Notes: generated by a model from the letters alone, not told the origin. A DNA stretch of 64,000 nt from Anaerococcus urinomassiliensis (GCF_900128425.1 NZ_LT635782.1:1680475-1744474); one strand, 5' to 3'; positions 34,505 to 43,025 are shown, numbered from the stretch's first letter. Translations and numbers: made by a program.

Positions 34505-35917
34505 TTATATTCTTTTTAGTAATTCAACTAAGAATTTGTAGTTGTTTTCAACTGATTTGATGTGGACTTTTTCTGCTGGAGAGTGAGCTCCGTGGATTTC
34601 TGGTCCAAATGAAATCATTTCTACATCTTTTAGTGTTCCCTTTAGCAAACCACATTCTAGTCCGCCGTGGGTTGTGGCAATTATCATATCATCACCGTGT
34701 AGGTCTTTCCAAATATCATTTGAAAGATCTATTAGTGGAGTATCTTCTCTTTGCCAACCTGGATATTCGCTCTTAATTTCAGCAGATCCACCATAATTTT
34801 CTACTATCTTCATAACTTGGTCTGCTATAGAATGTTTGGCAGAATCAAATTGAGATCTTACCATGCAAGAAAGTCTTATTTCCTTGTCATCTTCTTCTAG
34901 GATTCCAATGTTTGATGAAGTTATAGTTTCACCCTCATGTCTCTTTACTAGACCATTTGGTAGGGTAAATAGGCAGTCGATAAATCTTTTTGATAAATCT
35001 TTGGTGAGAACTTCCCCATCAAAACTTGCTTCTTCCACTGCGATTGTACCCTTTGGATCTGTATCTTTAGATTCGTTTAGGATGTCATCTTTTCTTTGAT
35101 TTATAATATCAATCGCTTCTGTCTTATCAGCAACAGAAACTATTGCATAGGCATTTGAAGCTATAGCATTTCTCTTTACTCCACCAGCAAGCTCAGCAAT
35201 TTGAAGTCCATCTATGTCAAGAAGTAGACGAGATAAGGCTTTGATTGCATTTAGGCGGGCCTTGTGGATTTCCATACCTGAATGGCCACCTTCAAATCCT
35301 TGTAGGCTTACTTTTATGAAATCACCATTAGCTTTTTCGTATTCTTTGTCAAAGGAAATTGGCAGGTCAAGACCACCAGCACAGCCAATTGTGATATATC
35401 CCTCTTCTTCGGAGTCAATGTTTAAAAGATATTTGGCCTTAATATCTGATGTGTCGAGAGCTTGAGCACCAAGCATAGAAGTTTCTTCTTCTGTTGTGAT
35501 GATCGCTTCAAGACCTGGATGATCGAGATTTTCATCATCTAGGATAGCTAGGATATAGGCAACTCCCATACCATCGTCAGCTCCTAGAGTTGTACCATCA
35601 GCTCTTACCCAATCACCATCAATTAATAATTTGATAGGGTCTGTGTCAAAATTGTGCTTAGAATCATCATCTTTTACACAAACCATATCCATGTGAGCTT
35701 GAAGGGCCACAATTGGCTTATCTTCAAAACCTTTTGATGCTTCTTTTCTAATAACTACATTATTTGCCTCATCTTGGCGCACATCTAAATTTCTTTCCTT
35801 GGCAAAATTTACCAAATAATTTGAAATAGCTTCTTCATCACCTGAACATCTAGGAATCTCACTTATTTCACTGAAAAATTTCCATACTTCTTTAGGGTTT
35901 AATTCTTTAATTTCCAT
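34505..35917 (-). CDS. pepD: Xaa-His dipeptidase (PepD, M20 family)
   Basis: Zinc aminoacyl-histidine dipeptidase of 470 residues, the usual PepD length. Metal-binding and catalytic segments: 'PIVALQAHMDMVCVKDD' (first His with Asp), 'GTTLGADDGMGVAYILAIL', 'AIITTEEETSMLGAQAL' with the Glu pair, 'LNIDSEEEGYITIGCAGG' and C-terminal 'EIHGAHSPAEKVHI'. The lid domain includes 'GGHSGMEIHKARLNAIKAL'. No signal peptide, so cytoplasmic peptide turnover. A separate unit with its own terminator. Confidence 0.95.
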   Translation of the reverse strand: MEIKELNPKEVWKFFSEISEIPRCSGDEEAISNYLVNFAKERNLDVRQDEANNVVIRKEASKGFEDKPIVALQAHMDMVCVKDDDSKHNFDTDPIKLLIDGDWVRADGTTLGADDGMGVAYILAILDDENLDHPGLEAIITTEEETSMLGAQALDTSDIKAKYLLNIDSEEEGYITIGCAGGLDLPISFDKEYEKANGDFIKVSLQGFEGGHSGMEIHKARLNAIKALSRLLLDIDGLQIAELAGGVKRNAIASNAYAIVSVADKTEAIDIINQRKDDILNESKDTDPKGTIAVEEASFDGEVLTKDLSKRFIDCLFTLPNGLVKRHEGETITSSNIGILEEDDKEIRLSCMVRSQFDSAKHSIADQVMKIVENYGGSAEIKSEYPGWQREDTPLIDLSNDIWKDLHGDDMIIATTHGGLECGLLKGTLKDVEMISFGPEIHGAHSPAEKVHIKSVENNYKFLVELLKRI

Positions 35918-35950
35918 TTACTTCTCCTTTTTTTACTTGGTCCTAGATAA

Positions 35951-36874
35951 CTAATACCCAATTTTATTCCTTAGTTTATTAATTGTTAAGAAAAGTTTGA
36001 TTGACCTTAGGCCAAAAGCATTTGTCCTGTTGTCAATAATGGCCCTGTTTTTCTCATAAATATCTCTAATTTCTTTCTTGTCATAGCCGAGGTCAAGACC
36101 TATAAGCAATTTACTTACAATATTTGCCACAAGTTTGTGATTTACAGCAGCCTTTTCTCTTGGACTTAAATTTAGCTTTTGATCATTTATTAGCCTATTA
36201 GAAAAATCTATGTCGGATTTAATTTTATCCAAAGAAAAGCTCGACAAGGTCGGTCTAGTCGAATCAATCCTATAGTAGGTCAAATATTCTGGGACTATTT
36301 CAATTTTTCTTGAATATTTTATGACACGTGTCATAAACTCTATATCTTCACCATAGGAAGAAGATTCATCAAAACGGATATTATTATCAAAAATCACTTC
36401 TCTTTTTATTAGAAAACTGCTAATATGAAGTTTATTTTTGCTGATTAGGTAATTTACCAGAAAATCTTTTTTGCTAAAGGCACTTTTCATAGGCCTAGTT
36501 TCTTGTCCAATCAACTTATAATATCCACATGTGCAAGTATCAGCATTTGTAGATTTAATTCGCCCATACATTTTTTGCAAAAAATCTTTATGATAAAGAT
36601 CATCCGCATCCAAAAAACATATATAAGGGCTGGTAGATTTTTCTATAGCAAAATTTCTAGAGGAAGACACTCCAGCATTTTCTTTTTTATAATATGAAAT
36701 GTTGTCATATTTTCTCATTAACGTAGAAATTACCAATTCCGTCCCGTCAATAGAGCCATCATCAACAATTATAATATTAATATCGGCAAAATTATTATCT
36801 TCTATCGATTTTATAGTTTGACCTATAAAATCCTCCCCATTGTAAACAGGAATTACAATATCTATCTTGGCCAT
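35951..36874 (-). CDS. family 2 glycosyltransferase
   Basis: A 307-residue GT-A fold enzyme. N-terminal 'IDIVIPVYNGEDFIGQTIKS' and 'IIIVDDGSIDGTELVI' bind the nucleotide sugar; the metal-binding DxD is in 'ICFLDADDLYHKDFLQK'; the catalytic acidic segment is around 'SSSYGEDIEFMTRVIKYS'. The C-terminus is basic. It could decorate cell-wall or capsular polysaccharide; no polysaccharide cluster surrounds it, so the acceptor is unknown. It is divergent from the C39-like peptidase gene. Confidence 0.88.
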   Translation of the reverse strand: MAKIDIVIPVYNGEDFIGQTIKSIEDNNFADINIIIVDDGSIDGTELVISTLMRKYDNISYYKKENAGVSSSRNFAIEKSTSPYICFLDADDLYHKDFLQKMYGRIKSTNADTCTCGYYKLIGQETRPMKSAFSKKDFLVNYLISKNKLHISSFLIKREVIFDNNIRFDESSSYGEDIEFMTRVIKYSRKIEIVPEYLTYYRIDSTRPTLSSFSLDKIKSDIDFSNRLINDQKLNLSPREKAAVNHKLVANIVSKLLIGLDLGYDKKEIRDIYEKNRAIIDNRTNAFGLRSIKLFLTINKLRNKIGY

Positions 36875-36986
36875 AGCCTTACCCCTTATGAATTTTATAT
36901 TTATTATTTTATATTCAAGATAAGTTTTGTCAATTTAAGATTAATTGATTTTATTTCTAACTAATATTCAAATAAATAAAAATCTT

Positions 36987-37014
36987 TTTACAATTATTAA
37001 ATATATGATATAAT
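36987..37014 (+). promoter_or_regulatory. promoter of the C39-like peptidase gene
   Basis: TTTACA (36987-36992), 16 bases, TATAAT (37009-37014), followed by AGGGG and the ATG at 37047. Confidence 0.65.
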
Positions 37015-37046
37015 ATGTTTTAACATAAGCAATACAGGGGTTAATA

Positions 37047-37910
37047 ATGAGAAAACGAGGAAAAAAGAAACTTAGTTTTTTTAGAACTTTAATTATCTTA
37101 GTTTTTATAGTTGTAATTTATAATTTTCTAAGAACTAGATACAATGAAACTAAATACTACGTCGATTCTCCCTTAGATTCCATTGGCAATATTTTTAGCC
37201 AAGTTTTTACAAGCGGTGATTACAAGACTGATAACAAGAGAACTTTAAAAAGAAATTTACAAAAAGAAGCTGATGGAGGAAATTACAAAGCGAGATGGAT
37301 AGTAGATAATTTTGATTACTTGAATGATAGCTTGATATATCTAGCAGGCAATGATTCTGATGCCATTGACTTTGTCTATAATTATTCAAATGAGATTACA
37401 GATTTTGAGTATTATCCAGGAGAATCTGTAGATCTTGAAAGAAGTACCCCATATTTTCTCCAATGGGACAACAGGTGGGCCTATGACTACCTAGGAGATT
37501 CCGTAATTGGTCTTGCTGGCTGTGGCCCAACATCTATGGCCATGGTTCTAGCAAGATTAGAGGGAGATACTTCCATAGATCCAGCAAAAATCGCCATTGA
37601 TGCCCAAAATTATATGACTGACGAAGGTATAGGATGGAAGTTTTTTAATGACGAAGCAAATATGTATGGATACACTACTTATGATATTGCCAATGATGAA
37701 AGTTCGATGATAGAGGCCTTGGAAAATGGTCCACTTATAGTTTCTGTAAACAAGGGAATATTTACTCTCTTTGGCCATATTCTTGTGATTGATTCCTATC
37801 AGGACGGCAAATTTGTCATAAACGATCCCAATAGTATGAAAAAAAGTGAAAAATCTTGGTCTTACGATGAAATCAAAGATCAAATAGCCCATATTTGGCT
37901 GGTTAATTGA
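37047..37910 (+). CDS. membrane-anchored C39-like cysteine peptidase
   Basis: A 287-residue protein with a basic N-terminus and one membrane segment at about residues 11-27, acting as uncleaved signal anchor, then an extracellular region. The C-terminal half is a papain-like C39 fold: 'YFLQWDNRWAYDYLGD', catalytic Cys in 'GLAGCGPTSMAMVLARL', His in 'LFGHILVIDSYQ' and 'FVINDPNSMKK' supplying the third residue. No ABC transporter domain is attached, so it is the stand-alone C39_2 type, not a bacteriocin exporter. The substrate is unknown; surface or cell-wall protein processing is a guess. Confidence 0.85.
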   Translation: MRKRGKKKLSFFRTLIILVFIVVIYNFLRTRYNETKYYVDSPLDSIGNIFSQVFTSGDYKTDNKRTLKRNLQKEADGGNYKARWIVDNFDYLNDSLIYLAGNDSDAIDFVYNYSNEITDFEYYPGESVDLERSTPYFLQWDNRWAYDYLGDSVIGLAGCGPTSMAMVLARLEGDTSIDPAKIAIDAQNYMTDEGIGWKFFNDEANMYGYTTYDIANDESSMIEALENGPLIVSVNKGIFTLFGHILVIDSYQDGKFVINDPNSMKKSEKSWSYDEIKDQIAHIWLVN

Positions 37911-37920
37911 TTTTTTAAAC

Positions 37921-37962
37921 AAAACACTAGAAAGCTACAGTCAGCTCTTTCTAGTGTTTTTA
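37921..37962. terminator. bidirectional terminator between the peptidase gene and hemZ
   Basis: A 14-bp perfect stem AAAACACTAGAAAG/CTTTCTAGTGTTTT with T-runs on both strands. The hemZ stop codon lies within the loop, so the last hemZ codons are part of the hairpin. Confidence 0.9.
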
Positions 37963-39245
37963 TAATTCCTTTTAATTAAATTTTTTTCTTCAACAATCCT
38001 ATCAATATTCTCCATATAATCCCTCAAGTTTCTGGGATTTCTGTATTTTTTTCCATCCATTAGCTTGGAATTGGCATTCATGCCAAGTCCTATAATATTC
38101 TCTAGCTCTTCATTAATTGCTATATTGTAGTGTTGGGCTGTATTATTTTTTTGGTATCCCACGTTTTCAAGATTAGAGATGATATTTTTTTGGCGGTATA
38201 GATAGTAGGGCTTGTAAGAATTATTTTCTGTGAATTTTTTTATGGCATCACTTATGATCAGAGCATCTTTAATAGATCCCATTTTATTATTTTCCCTGTA
38301 TTTGCTGCCAACCTTGCTGGCTAGAGCATGGAAGGTAATATTATCTGGCTGGAGCTTTTCTAGGATTTCAAAATTTTTGGCAAAAGTTTCTGCATTCTCA
38401 CCTACAAGACCAATAATAAAGTCCATATTTATTACAAAGCCTAATTCCCTAGCTACTTTATATATCTTAAGAAAGTGATTAAAGTCATAGGCCCTGCAAA
38501 CTGATTTTATGACTCTTTCATTAAAGGTTTGTGGATTTAATGATATACCTGTTACACCATAATTGCTAAGTAATTTAAGTTTTTTATCATCAAGGGTATC
38601 TTCCCTGCCAGCTTCAAAAATATATTCAAAAGAGAAAAAATGTTCATTTATCTTATCTAAAAGTCTTTCAAGATCATAGTGGGACAAATCTGAGGGAGTC
38701 CCTCCCCCTACATAAATTGAAACCAAGTCACCTGTCTTATCAATATTATCAATTTCATAGCAAAGAGCATCTATATAGGCAGACCTATCATGATTCGGCC
38801 CAATTAGGGTTGGATAGGAGCAGTATGAACACCTGGATGGGCAAAATGGAATATTTATATAAAGATTATAGTTATTTTCGTCAAAAGATAATTTATCTTG
38901 CTCATTTTTTACATCTATAAGCAGATCCAGCTTCTCATCTGATATGAAGTATTTTTCTTTTAATTCATCTGCCTTATATTTTTGTAAGAGTTTAGAAGGC
39001 TTAGATCCTGTTAGCATCCCCCATGGCGACTCATATCCTCTTTCTTTTACTAGCATGTTATACAAGGTAGATTTGAGCTGGTAGTTATCTTCGTAATGAT
39101 AAGACCTATCCTTAAAAACAATCTCGTCATCGAAAATATCGATATCTCCTTCTTCTACGAATTCTATATCACTATGGTCATAGAAAATATTTAGGATATC
39201 ATATACAATTTTTCTCTTATTTTTATCAAGCAAGTTAATTTTCAT
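37941..39245 (-). CDS. hemZ: HemZ-type radical SAM coproporphyrinogen dehydrogenase-like protein
   Basis: A 434-residue radical SAM enzyme of the HemN/HemZ group. An N-terminal HemZ-specific domain contains 'GYESPWGMLTGSKPSKLL'. The 4Fe-4S motif is CX3CX2C in 'NIPFCPSRCSYCSYPTL', followed by 'VSIYVGGGTPSDLSHYDLER' and 'YIFEAGREDTLDDKKLKLL'. Family members act in haem synthesis or as haem chaperones, and some have other roles. No other haem gene is in the window, so the physiological role here is open. Confidence 0.88.
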   Translation of the reverse strand: MKINLLDKNKRKIVYDILNIFYDHSDIEFVEEGDIDIFDDEIVFKDRSYHYEDNYQLKSTLYNMLVKERGYESPWGMLTGSKPSKLLQKYKADELKEKYFISDEKLDLLIDVKNEQDKLSFDENNYNLYINIPFCPSRCSYCSYPTLIGPNHDRSAYIDALCYEIDNIDKTGDLVSIYVGGGTPSDLSHYDLERLLDKINEHFFSFEYIFEAGREDTLDDKKLKLLSNYGVTGISLNPQTFNERVIKSVCRAYDFNHFLKIYKVARELGFVINMDFIIGLVGENAETFAKNFEILEKLQPDNITFHALASKVGSKYRENNKMGSIKDALIISDAIKKFTENNSYKPYYLYRQKNIISNLENVGYQKNNTAQHYNIAINEELENIIGLGMNANSKLMDGKKYRNPRNLRDYMENIDRIVEEKNLIKRNYKNTRKS

Positions 39246-39255
39246 GGAAATATTG

Positions 39256-39324
39256 TACCACTTATCGGCAAAAACCTACCAGTTGTCCTTAAATCATTGA
39301 CGGATTTTTTATCTATTATAAAAT
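39256..39324 (+). promoter_or_regulatory. LytTR-type direct repeats and promoter
   Basis: TACCACTTATC (39256) and TACCAGTTGTC (39277) are direct repeats with an exact 21-base period, the spacing typical of LytTR-domain sites. Ten bases further on is TTGACG (39297-39302), then 16 bases and TAAAAT (39319-39324), 20 bases before the LytTR gene. This suggests autoregulation. Confidence 0.65.
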
Positions 39325-39343
39325 AAAAGCAAGGAGATAGTAG

Positions 39344-39784
39344 ATGAGAGTTGAGATAGTAGTTGATGAAAATTTAAAAGAAAAGGAAGTTATAATCAAA
39401 ACTCCAAAAATAGACCAGGAAAGCCTTGATATCAAAGAAAAAATCTCGGCTAATGAAATAGAGGTCCTATCGGGCATCTATGACGATAAGCTTGAAATCA
39501 TAGACCTTGATGACATCATAAGAATCTATGCCAATGACAAGAAAGTATTCACAGTAACTGAAAAAAAGACTTACCTTATGAAGCTTCCCCTTTATAAAAT
39601 CGAAGACTACTTAAGTGGGAAAAATTTTGTAAGAATATCAAATTCTGAGATTATAAATTTGGATAAGACCAAAAATTTTGATTTTAAGTACCTTGGTACC
39701 ATAAGCTGTGAAATGGACAATGGGGATATCTGCTTTGTATCTCGCAGGGCTATGAAAAAAGTAAGAGAAATACTTGGAGTCTAG
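39344..39784 (+). CDS. stand-alone LytTR DNA-binding regulator
   Basis: A 146-residue protein with no receiver domain. The C-terminal 95 residues form a LytTR domain: 'IDLDDIIRIYANDKKVFTV', 'YLMKLPLYKIEDYLSGKNF' and 'FVRISNSEIINLDKT', ending in 'DICFVSRRAMKKVREIL'. Such proteins pair with a small membrane protein in LytTR regulatory systems, where the membrane partner holds the regulator inactive. GGAG lies just upstream of the ATG, and the next gene encodes a DUF3021-like membrane protein eight bases on. Confidence 0.88.
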   Translation: MRVEIVVDENLKEKEVIIKTPKIDQESLDIKEKISANEIEVLSGIYDDKLEIIDLDDIIRIYANDKKVFTVTEKKTYLMKLPLYKIEDYLSGKNFVRISNSEIINLDKTKNFDFKYLGTISCEMDNGDICFVSRRAMKKVREILGV

Positions 39785-39792
39785 GAGGATAT

Positions 39793-40296
39793 ATGTACGA
39801 TTACGAAAAAGCTCTAGAAGATAAGAAATTTAAATTAAAAGACTATATACTTTTCCCATTTGCTGGACTTGGATTTATATTTTTCCTATCAATTATCTTT
39901 CATGATAAAGCTAGCCAAGAATATTCATTCATAACATCAGCTTTTATGGCAGGCAAAAGTCTAAAAGAAGCATATCTACTGCAAGCAAGCATAATATTAG
40001 GAACTTTCTTAATTGTTGGTTTATTATATACACATGTAATACTAAGGCTAGAAAAAAACGAAAAAATCCCCCTTGCCCTGGTAGATTTAATATTTCTTAT
40101 ATGCTGTGTTCTTCCTATCCACATAATGGTCTATGCCTTAGGAATAGAGCAAATACTAAGTTCTGACACAAAAAGGAAAGCTATAACGATAATACTAACA
40201 ATGGTAATTTTAAGAATTAGAGAAATATATAGGCAAGTAAAGATAAACAAAAAAGTTAATCAAAGGCTCAAAAAGGGACCGTTGCAAAATAGATAA
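39793..40296 (+). CDS. DUF3021-like four-helix membrane protein, LytTR partner
   Basis: A 167-residue protein with four predicted membrane helices (about residues 19-37, 62-82, 94-116 and 125-140) and a basic C-terminus. It matches the layout of DUF3021 proteins that are encoded next to stand-alone LytTR regulators. It is probably the membrane inhibitor or sensor of the pair. AGGAGG precedes the ATG. The last residues and stop codon come from the end of the foldback repeat that starts at 40274, so the natural C-terminus may have been replaced. Confidence 0.75.
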   Translation: MYDYEKALEDKKFKLKDYILFPFAGLGFIFFLSIIFHDKASQEYSFITSAFMAGKSLKEAYLLQASIILGTFLIVGLLYTHVILRLEKNEKIPLALVDLIFLICCVLPIHIMVYALGIEQILSSDTKRKAITIILTMVILRIREIYRQVKINKKVNQRLKKGPLQNR

Positions 40297-40428
40297 ATCG
40301 TTCCTATATCATTCGAGCACTCTCCCAGAAAGTTTGGCCTCCCTAAGCCGGCGGGCTAATCCTCAAACTTTCTGGGAGTGCACTCCAATGATGGAACGTT
40401 AGATATCTATCAATTTGCAACAGCCTCT
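40274..40428. repeat. foldback MITE-like element, copy 2
   Basis: The ends GGGACCGTTGCAAAAT and ATTTGCAACAGCC are inverted. Inner arms continue with TCGTTCC/GGAACG and CTCCCAGAAAGTTTG/CAAACTTTCTGGGAG around a GC-rich centre AGCCGGCGGGCTA. About 155 bases, no ORF. It shares ends and centre with copy 3 at 42824 in opposite orientation. Confidence 0.85.
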
Positions 40429-40430
40429 TC

Positions 40431-41066
40431 TTATTTTTTCAAAAATTCATAGGCCCAAGCCTTGTCAATCTTTTCTGCCTTGGACTCATCAAATAGGCCT
40501 TTGTATTGGTCAACTATTCTGTCATATACAGGTCTTACAAAGCCTAGGGTGTACTCCTGGCCACTTGTAGTCCTTAGCAAAAATGTATCTTGATCTATTA
40601 GCCTAAATGACTCTAGATCATCGTGGTTAAATTCTAATTCATCGCTTTCCAATAGCATATATTTTAGAATTTCTACTGCCTTATCAGACAAGTAATTTTC
40701 AAAAATTACGATTTTCTCGCGAACTTCTTCTATGTCGGTTGTCATCCTTGTTAAGTATTTTTCCTGCTCATCCTTGTGAAACTTATCAAGCATAGCAAGA
40801 CTTGATACAAAGGCAAGTCTGTTTTTTACATCGGTAAATTTAGGATCATTTACTATCATAAACTTAGTATCTTCGTCTGTGTAAACAAATCTATAGTTTA
40901 AGATAAATTCGTGCCTGCAATTAGGACAAGTTATTTTCCCAAATTCATTTGTAAGTATGGCCTTTCTATCATCTGTTGTTGCAAATGCTGCTGTATTTAG
41001 GTCTTTCTCAAAAGAATATCCACATGACGGGCATGTTATTCCAAAAGTCTTTTCTCTAGTTTGCAT
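40431..41066 (-). CDS. CpXC-domain zinc-ribbon protein
   Basis: A 211-residue protein from the ATG at 41066, which has AAGGTGG six bases upstream; a GTG three codons earlier lies inside that ribosome site. Two CxxC pairs, 'GITCPSCGYSF' and 'KITCPNCRHEF', about 36 residues apart, form the CpXC zinc-binding domain. The rest is helical with 'ELEFNHDDLESFRLI' near the middle and no transmembrane segment. Function of CpXC proteins is not known. Its stop codon lies three bases beyond the foldback repeat, which may serve as its terminator. Confidence 0.75.
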   Translation of the reverse strand: MQTREKTFGITCPSCGYSFEKDLNTAAFATTDDRKAILTNEFGKITCPNCRHEFILNYRFVYTDEDTKFMIVNDPKFTDVKNRLAFVSSLAMLDKFHKDEQEKYLTRMTTDIEEVREKIVIFENYLSDKAVEILKYMLLESDELEFNHDDLESFRLIDQDTFLLRTTSGQEYTLGFVRPVYDRIVDQYKGLFDESKAEKIDKAWAYEFLKK

Positions 41067-41076
41067 ATTATCCACC

Positions 41077-41496
41077 TTAAAACTCTATGGTATTAATCTT
41101 TAGTTCAGGGTCGTGCTTTTTGACAAGTTCACCATCTAGGATATCTACAAATAGCTCCACTGTCAAAGAACATGTGCCTTCTCCTAGGTGGCCACCGATT
41201 ATAGAAAAGTCTTCTCTACCACAAGTAATGTGAGCATGAACCATTGGTTCTCCCTCAAATCTTGTGACATTGCCAACTAGGCTTGTGATTTCCATATCTT
41301 CACTAAAAGTTTCCCAGTCATACTGACTGTCTCCTGGGTGAAGCAGACCAAGTTTTATCTCATTTGCTGCTCCAATTCCTGCAAAATGACAAGCTTTTAT
41401 ATCTTCTTCTCTTGCCATTTTCTCGATTGATTCTATAATCTTGTCACCTTTTTTTAGTCTAAGTACAATTTTATTTCCAAATTTTTTATAATCCAT
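41077..41496 (-). CDS. PPC/DUF296 (PD1-like) domain protein
   Basis: A 139-residue single-domain protein. Its motifs are 'GIGAANEIKLGLL', 'SLVGNVTRFEGEPMVHAHIT' and 'GGHLGEGTCSLTVELFV', which match the PPC domain fold, with the HxH...H metal-site pattern. Plant relatives bind AT-rich DNA through an added AT-hook that is absent here. The bacterial form is of unknown function. It lies 11 bases upstream of the CpXC gene and is probably co-transcribed with it. AGAGGTGG precedes the ATG. Confidence 0.85.
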   Translation of the reverse strand: MDYKKFGNKIVLRLKKGDKIIESIEKMAREEDIKACHFAGIGAANEIKLGLLHPGDSQYDWETFSEDMEITSLVGNVTRFEGEPMVHAHITCGREDFSIIGGHLGEGTCSLTVELFVDILDGELVKKHDPELKINTIEF

Positions 41497-41537
41497 AATC
41501 CACCTCTTAATGGATTTTTACCCAATCTTAAAGCTTA

Positions 41538-42083
41538 TTATTCAAACTTTATGGCTTTTAATAGTGGTATTGTAAGAATTGAGGCAAATATTACAGAAAT
41601 GACACCATTGGTAAATGAAACCCCAGCTTTTTGTACAATTTCAACCATACTAGCTTGGCGAGTCAATCCTAGGATGTAAACATTCTTTATATAAGATTTG
41701 CCAAGATATAGGATAATATATGTAAGTTGACCAAGTATAGATGCTAATACTATGCGAGATTTTTTAATCTCAACTTCCTTACCCTTTTTATAGAAAAACC
41801 AACCTGCTACAGCAGCCAATAAAAATTTATTTAAAAATGTTGTCGGTGCTGATGTAAAATAAACTGGATCAAACAAATCAAAAATCGCTGAACCAAGCCC
41901 TGCGGCAAGCCCTCCAAACCCTGGTCCTAGGATAAGGCCTGATAAAAGGCAAAATACATTACCCAAGTGAAATCGAGTGTTGCCAAAAGGTGTTACAAAT
42001 GGAATTTGCAAGTAATTTGATACAAAAACCAAGGCTGTAAACAGTCCTATGTAAGCAAGTTTTTTTGTAGTTAAATTTTTCAT
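41538..42083 (-). CDS. ECF transporter S component
   Basis: A 181-residue membrane protein with about five to six helices. 'KLAYIGLFTALVFVSNYLQI' and 'TRFHLGNVFCLLSGLILG' followed by 'GGLAAGLGSAIFDLFDP' are characteristic of energy-coupling-factor substrate-binding (S) subunits of the DUF3816-type group. The vitamin transported is not evident. The shared EcfA/EcfT module is not encoded in this window. The upstream gap is only 67 bases and contains no riboswitch that would identify the ligand. Confidence 0.82.
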   Translation of the reverse strand: MKNLTTKKLAYIGLFTALVFVSNYLQIPFVTPFGNTRFHLGNVFCLLSGLILGPGFGGLAAGLGSAIFDLFDPVYFTSAPTTFLNKFLLAAVAGWFFYKKGKEVEIKKSRIVLASILGQLTYIILYLGKSYIKNVYILGLTRQASMVEIVQKAGVSFTNGVISVIFASILTIPLLKAIKFE

Positions 42084-42150
42084 AATATCCTCCTCCCTAG
42101 CTAATAGTATACCATATAAAAAAACAGTATGATAAAAAGGAGGTGATAAA

Positions 42151-42822
42151 ATGAGTGAAAATTTAGGCCCAATACATTATATGATGTATGACAAAATAAA
42201 ATTTCAAGATAAAATAACAGCTTACTTGCTAGATAATGACACAAGCGAGCTTGATAAAATAGCTAAAGCTGTTTCAAAAAATCCGCTAGAAGAGTTAATC
42301 GACCAGGATAATATACACGGATGGTTGGATTCAAAAATAGATGTAGTAGAAAAAAGATTAAATTATGCCCTAGGCCATAGTGATAATCCAAAGGAAAAAA
42401 TTTTTGAATTTGGAAAGAAAATTGGTCATGATAAGAACTTTGACAACTTTAATCAAATTTTTTCTGACTTGAATATGTACCTACTTGATGGTATGCCTTG
42501 TGACAACGGACTATCTGCCCAAGTAGATGACAATGGTGATTTGTATTTGATTACCAACACCAACCTACATGCAAAATATGAAAATGAAAACATAAACCCA
42601 GAAGATTCCCTTGATAATGTCTGCGAAGGGGGCCATGACCACGACCACCACGAAAGTTTTGAAGTAAGTGAAGGTAATGGTATCAATTTGAAAAATGAAT
42701 CAAAAAACGAAAAATCCACCTACCATGACTTTAGATATGAATTTTTGAAAGGATATTTTTCAGATAGCCCATATGATGTTGAAATGGTAAATGGAATTAA
42801 TTTTAGGATTTTTGGTAGATAA
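42151..42822 (+). CDS. unknown conserved-looking protein with His-rich loop
   Basis: A 223-residue soluble protein preceded by AGGAGGTGAT, an unusually complete anti-SD match. It begins 'MSENLGPIHYMMYDKIKFQ' and contains 'DNIHGWLDSKIDVVEKRL', 'DGMPCDNGLSAQVDDNGDLY' and a histidine/aspartate cluster 'GGHDHDHHE' near residue 165 that could bind metal. I do not recognise a characterised family. It is divergent from the ECF S-component gene and is followed immediately by a foldback repeat. Confidence 0.75.
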   Translation: MSENLGPIHYMMYDKIKFQDKITAYLLDNDTSELDKIAKAVSKNPLEELIDQDNIHGWLDSKIDVVEKRLNYALGHSDNPKEKIFEFGKKIGHDKNFDNFNQIFSDLNMYLLDGMPCDNGLSAQVDDNGDLYLITNTNLHAKYENENINPEDSLDNVCEGGHDHDHHESFEVSEGNGINLKNESKNEKSTYHDFRYEFLKGYFSDSPYDVEMVNGINFRIFGR

Positions 42823-42823
42823 A

Positions 42824-43002
42824 AGGGGCTGTTGCAAATCAATAGATATTTATCGTTCCATCATTGGGTTGCACTTTGAGAAAATTTGAGATTTAGCCCG
42901 CCGGCTCATGGAGGCACTTAGCCCGTCGGCTGACTGAGACATTTTCTTGGAGGGTGCCAGAATGATTTTGGAACGATTTATCTTTTTTCAACAGCTCCCT
43001 TT
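42824..43002. repeat. foldback MITE-like element, copy 3
   Basis: The left end GGGGCTGTTGCAAAT and right end TTCAACAGCTCCC are inverted. Inner arms include TATCGTTCC/GGAACGATT and GAGAAAATTTGAG/CATTTTCTTGGAG, around a centre with AGCCCGCCGGCT. About 179 bases, no ORF. It begins at the stop codon of the upstream gene. Confidence 0.85.
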
Positions 43003-43025
43003 ATCTATGTATTTTTTATTTAAAA

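Noticed and set aside
42084..42150. Riboswitch upstream of the ECF S component
   Set aside because: The gap is 67 bases, shared with the divergent gene's ribosome site, and has no recognisable riboswitch core.
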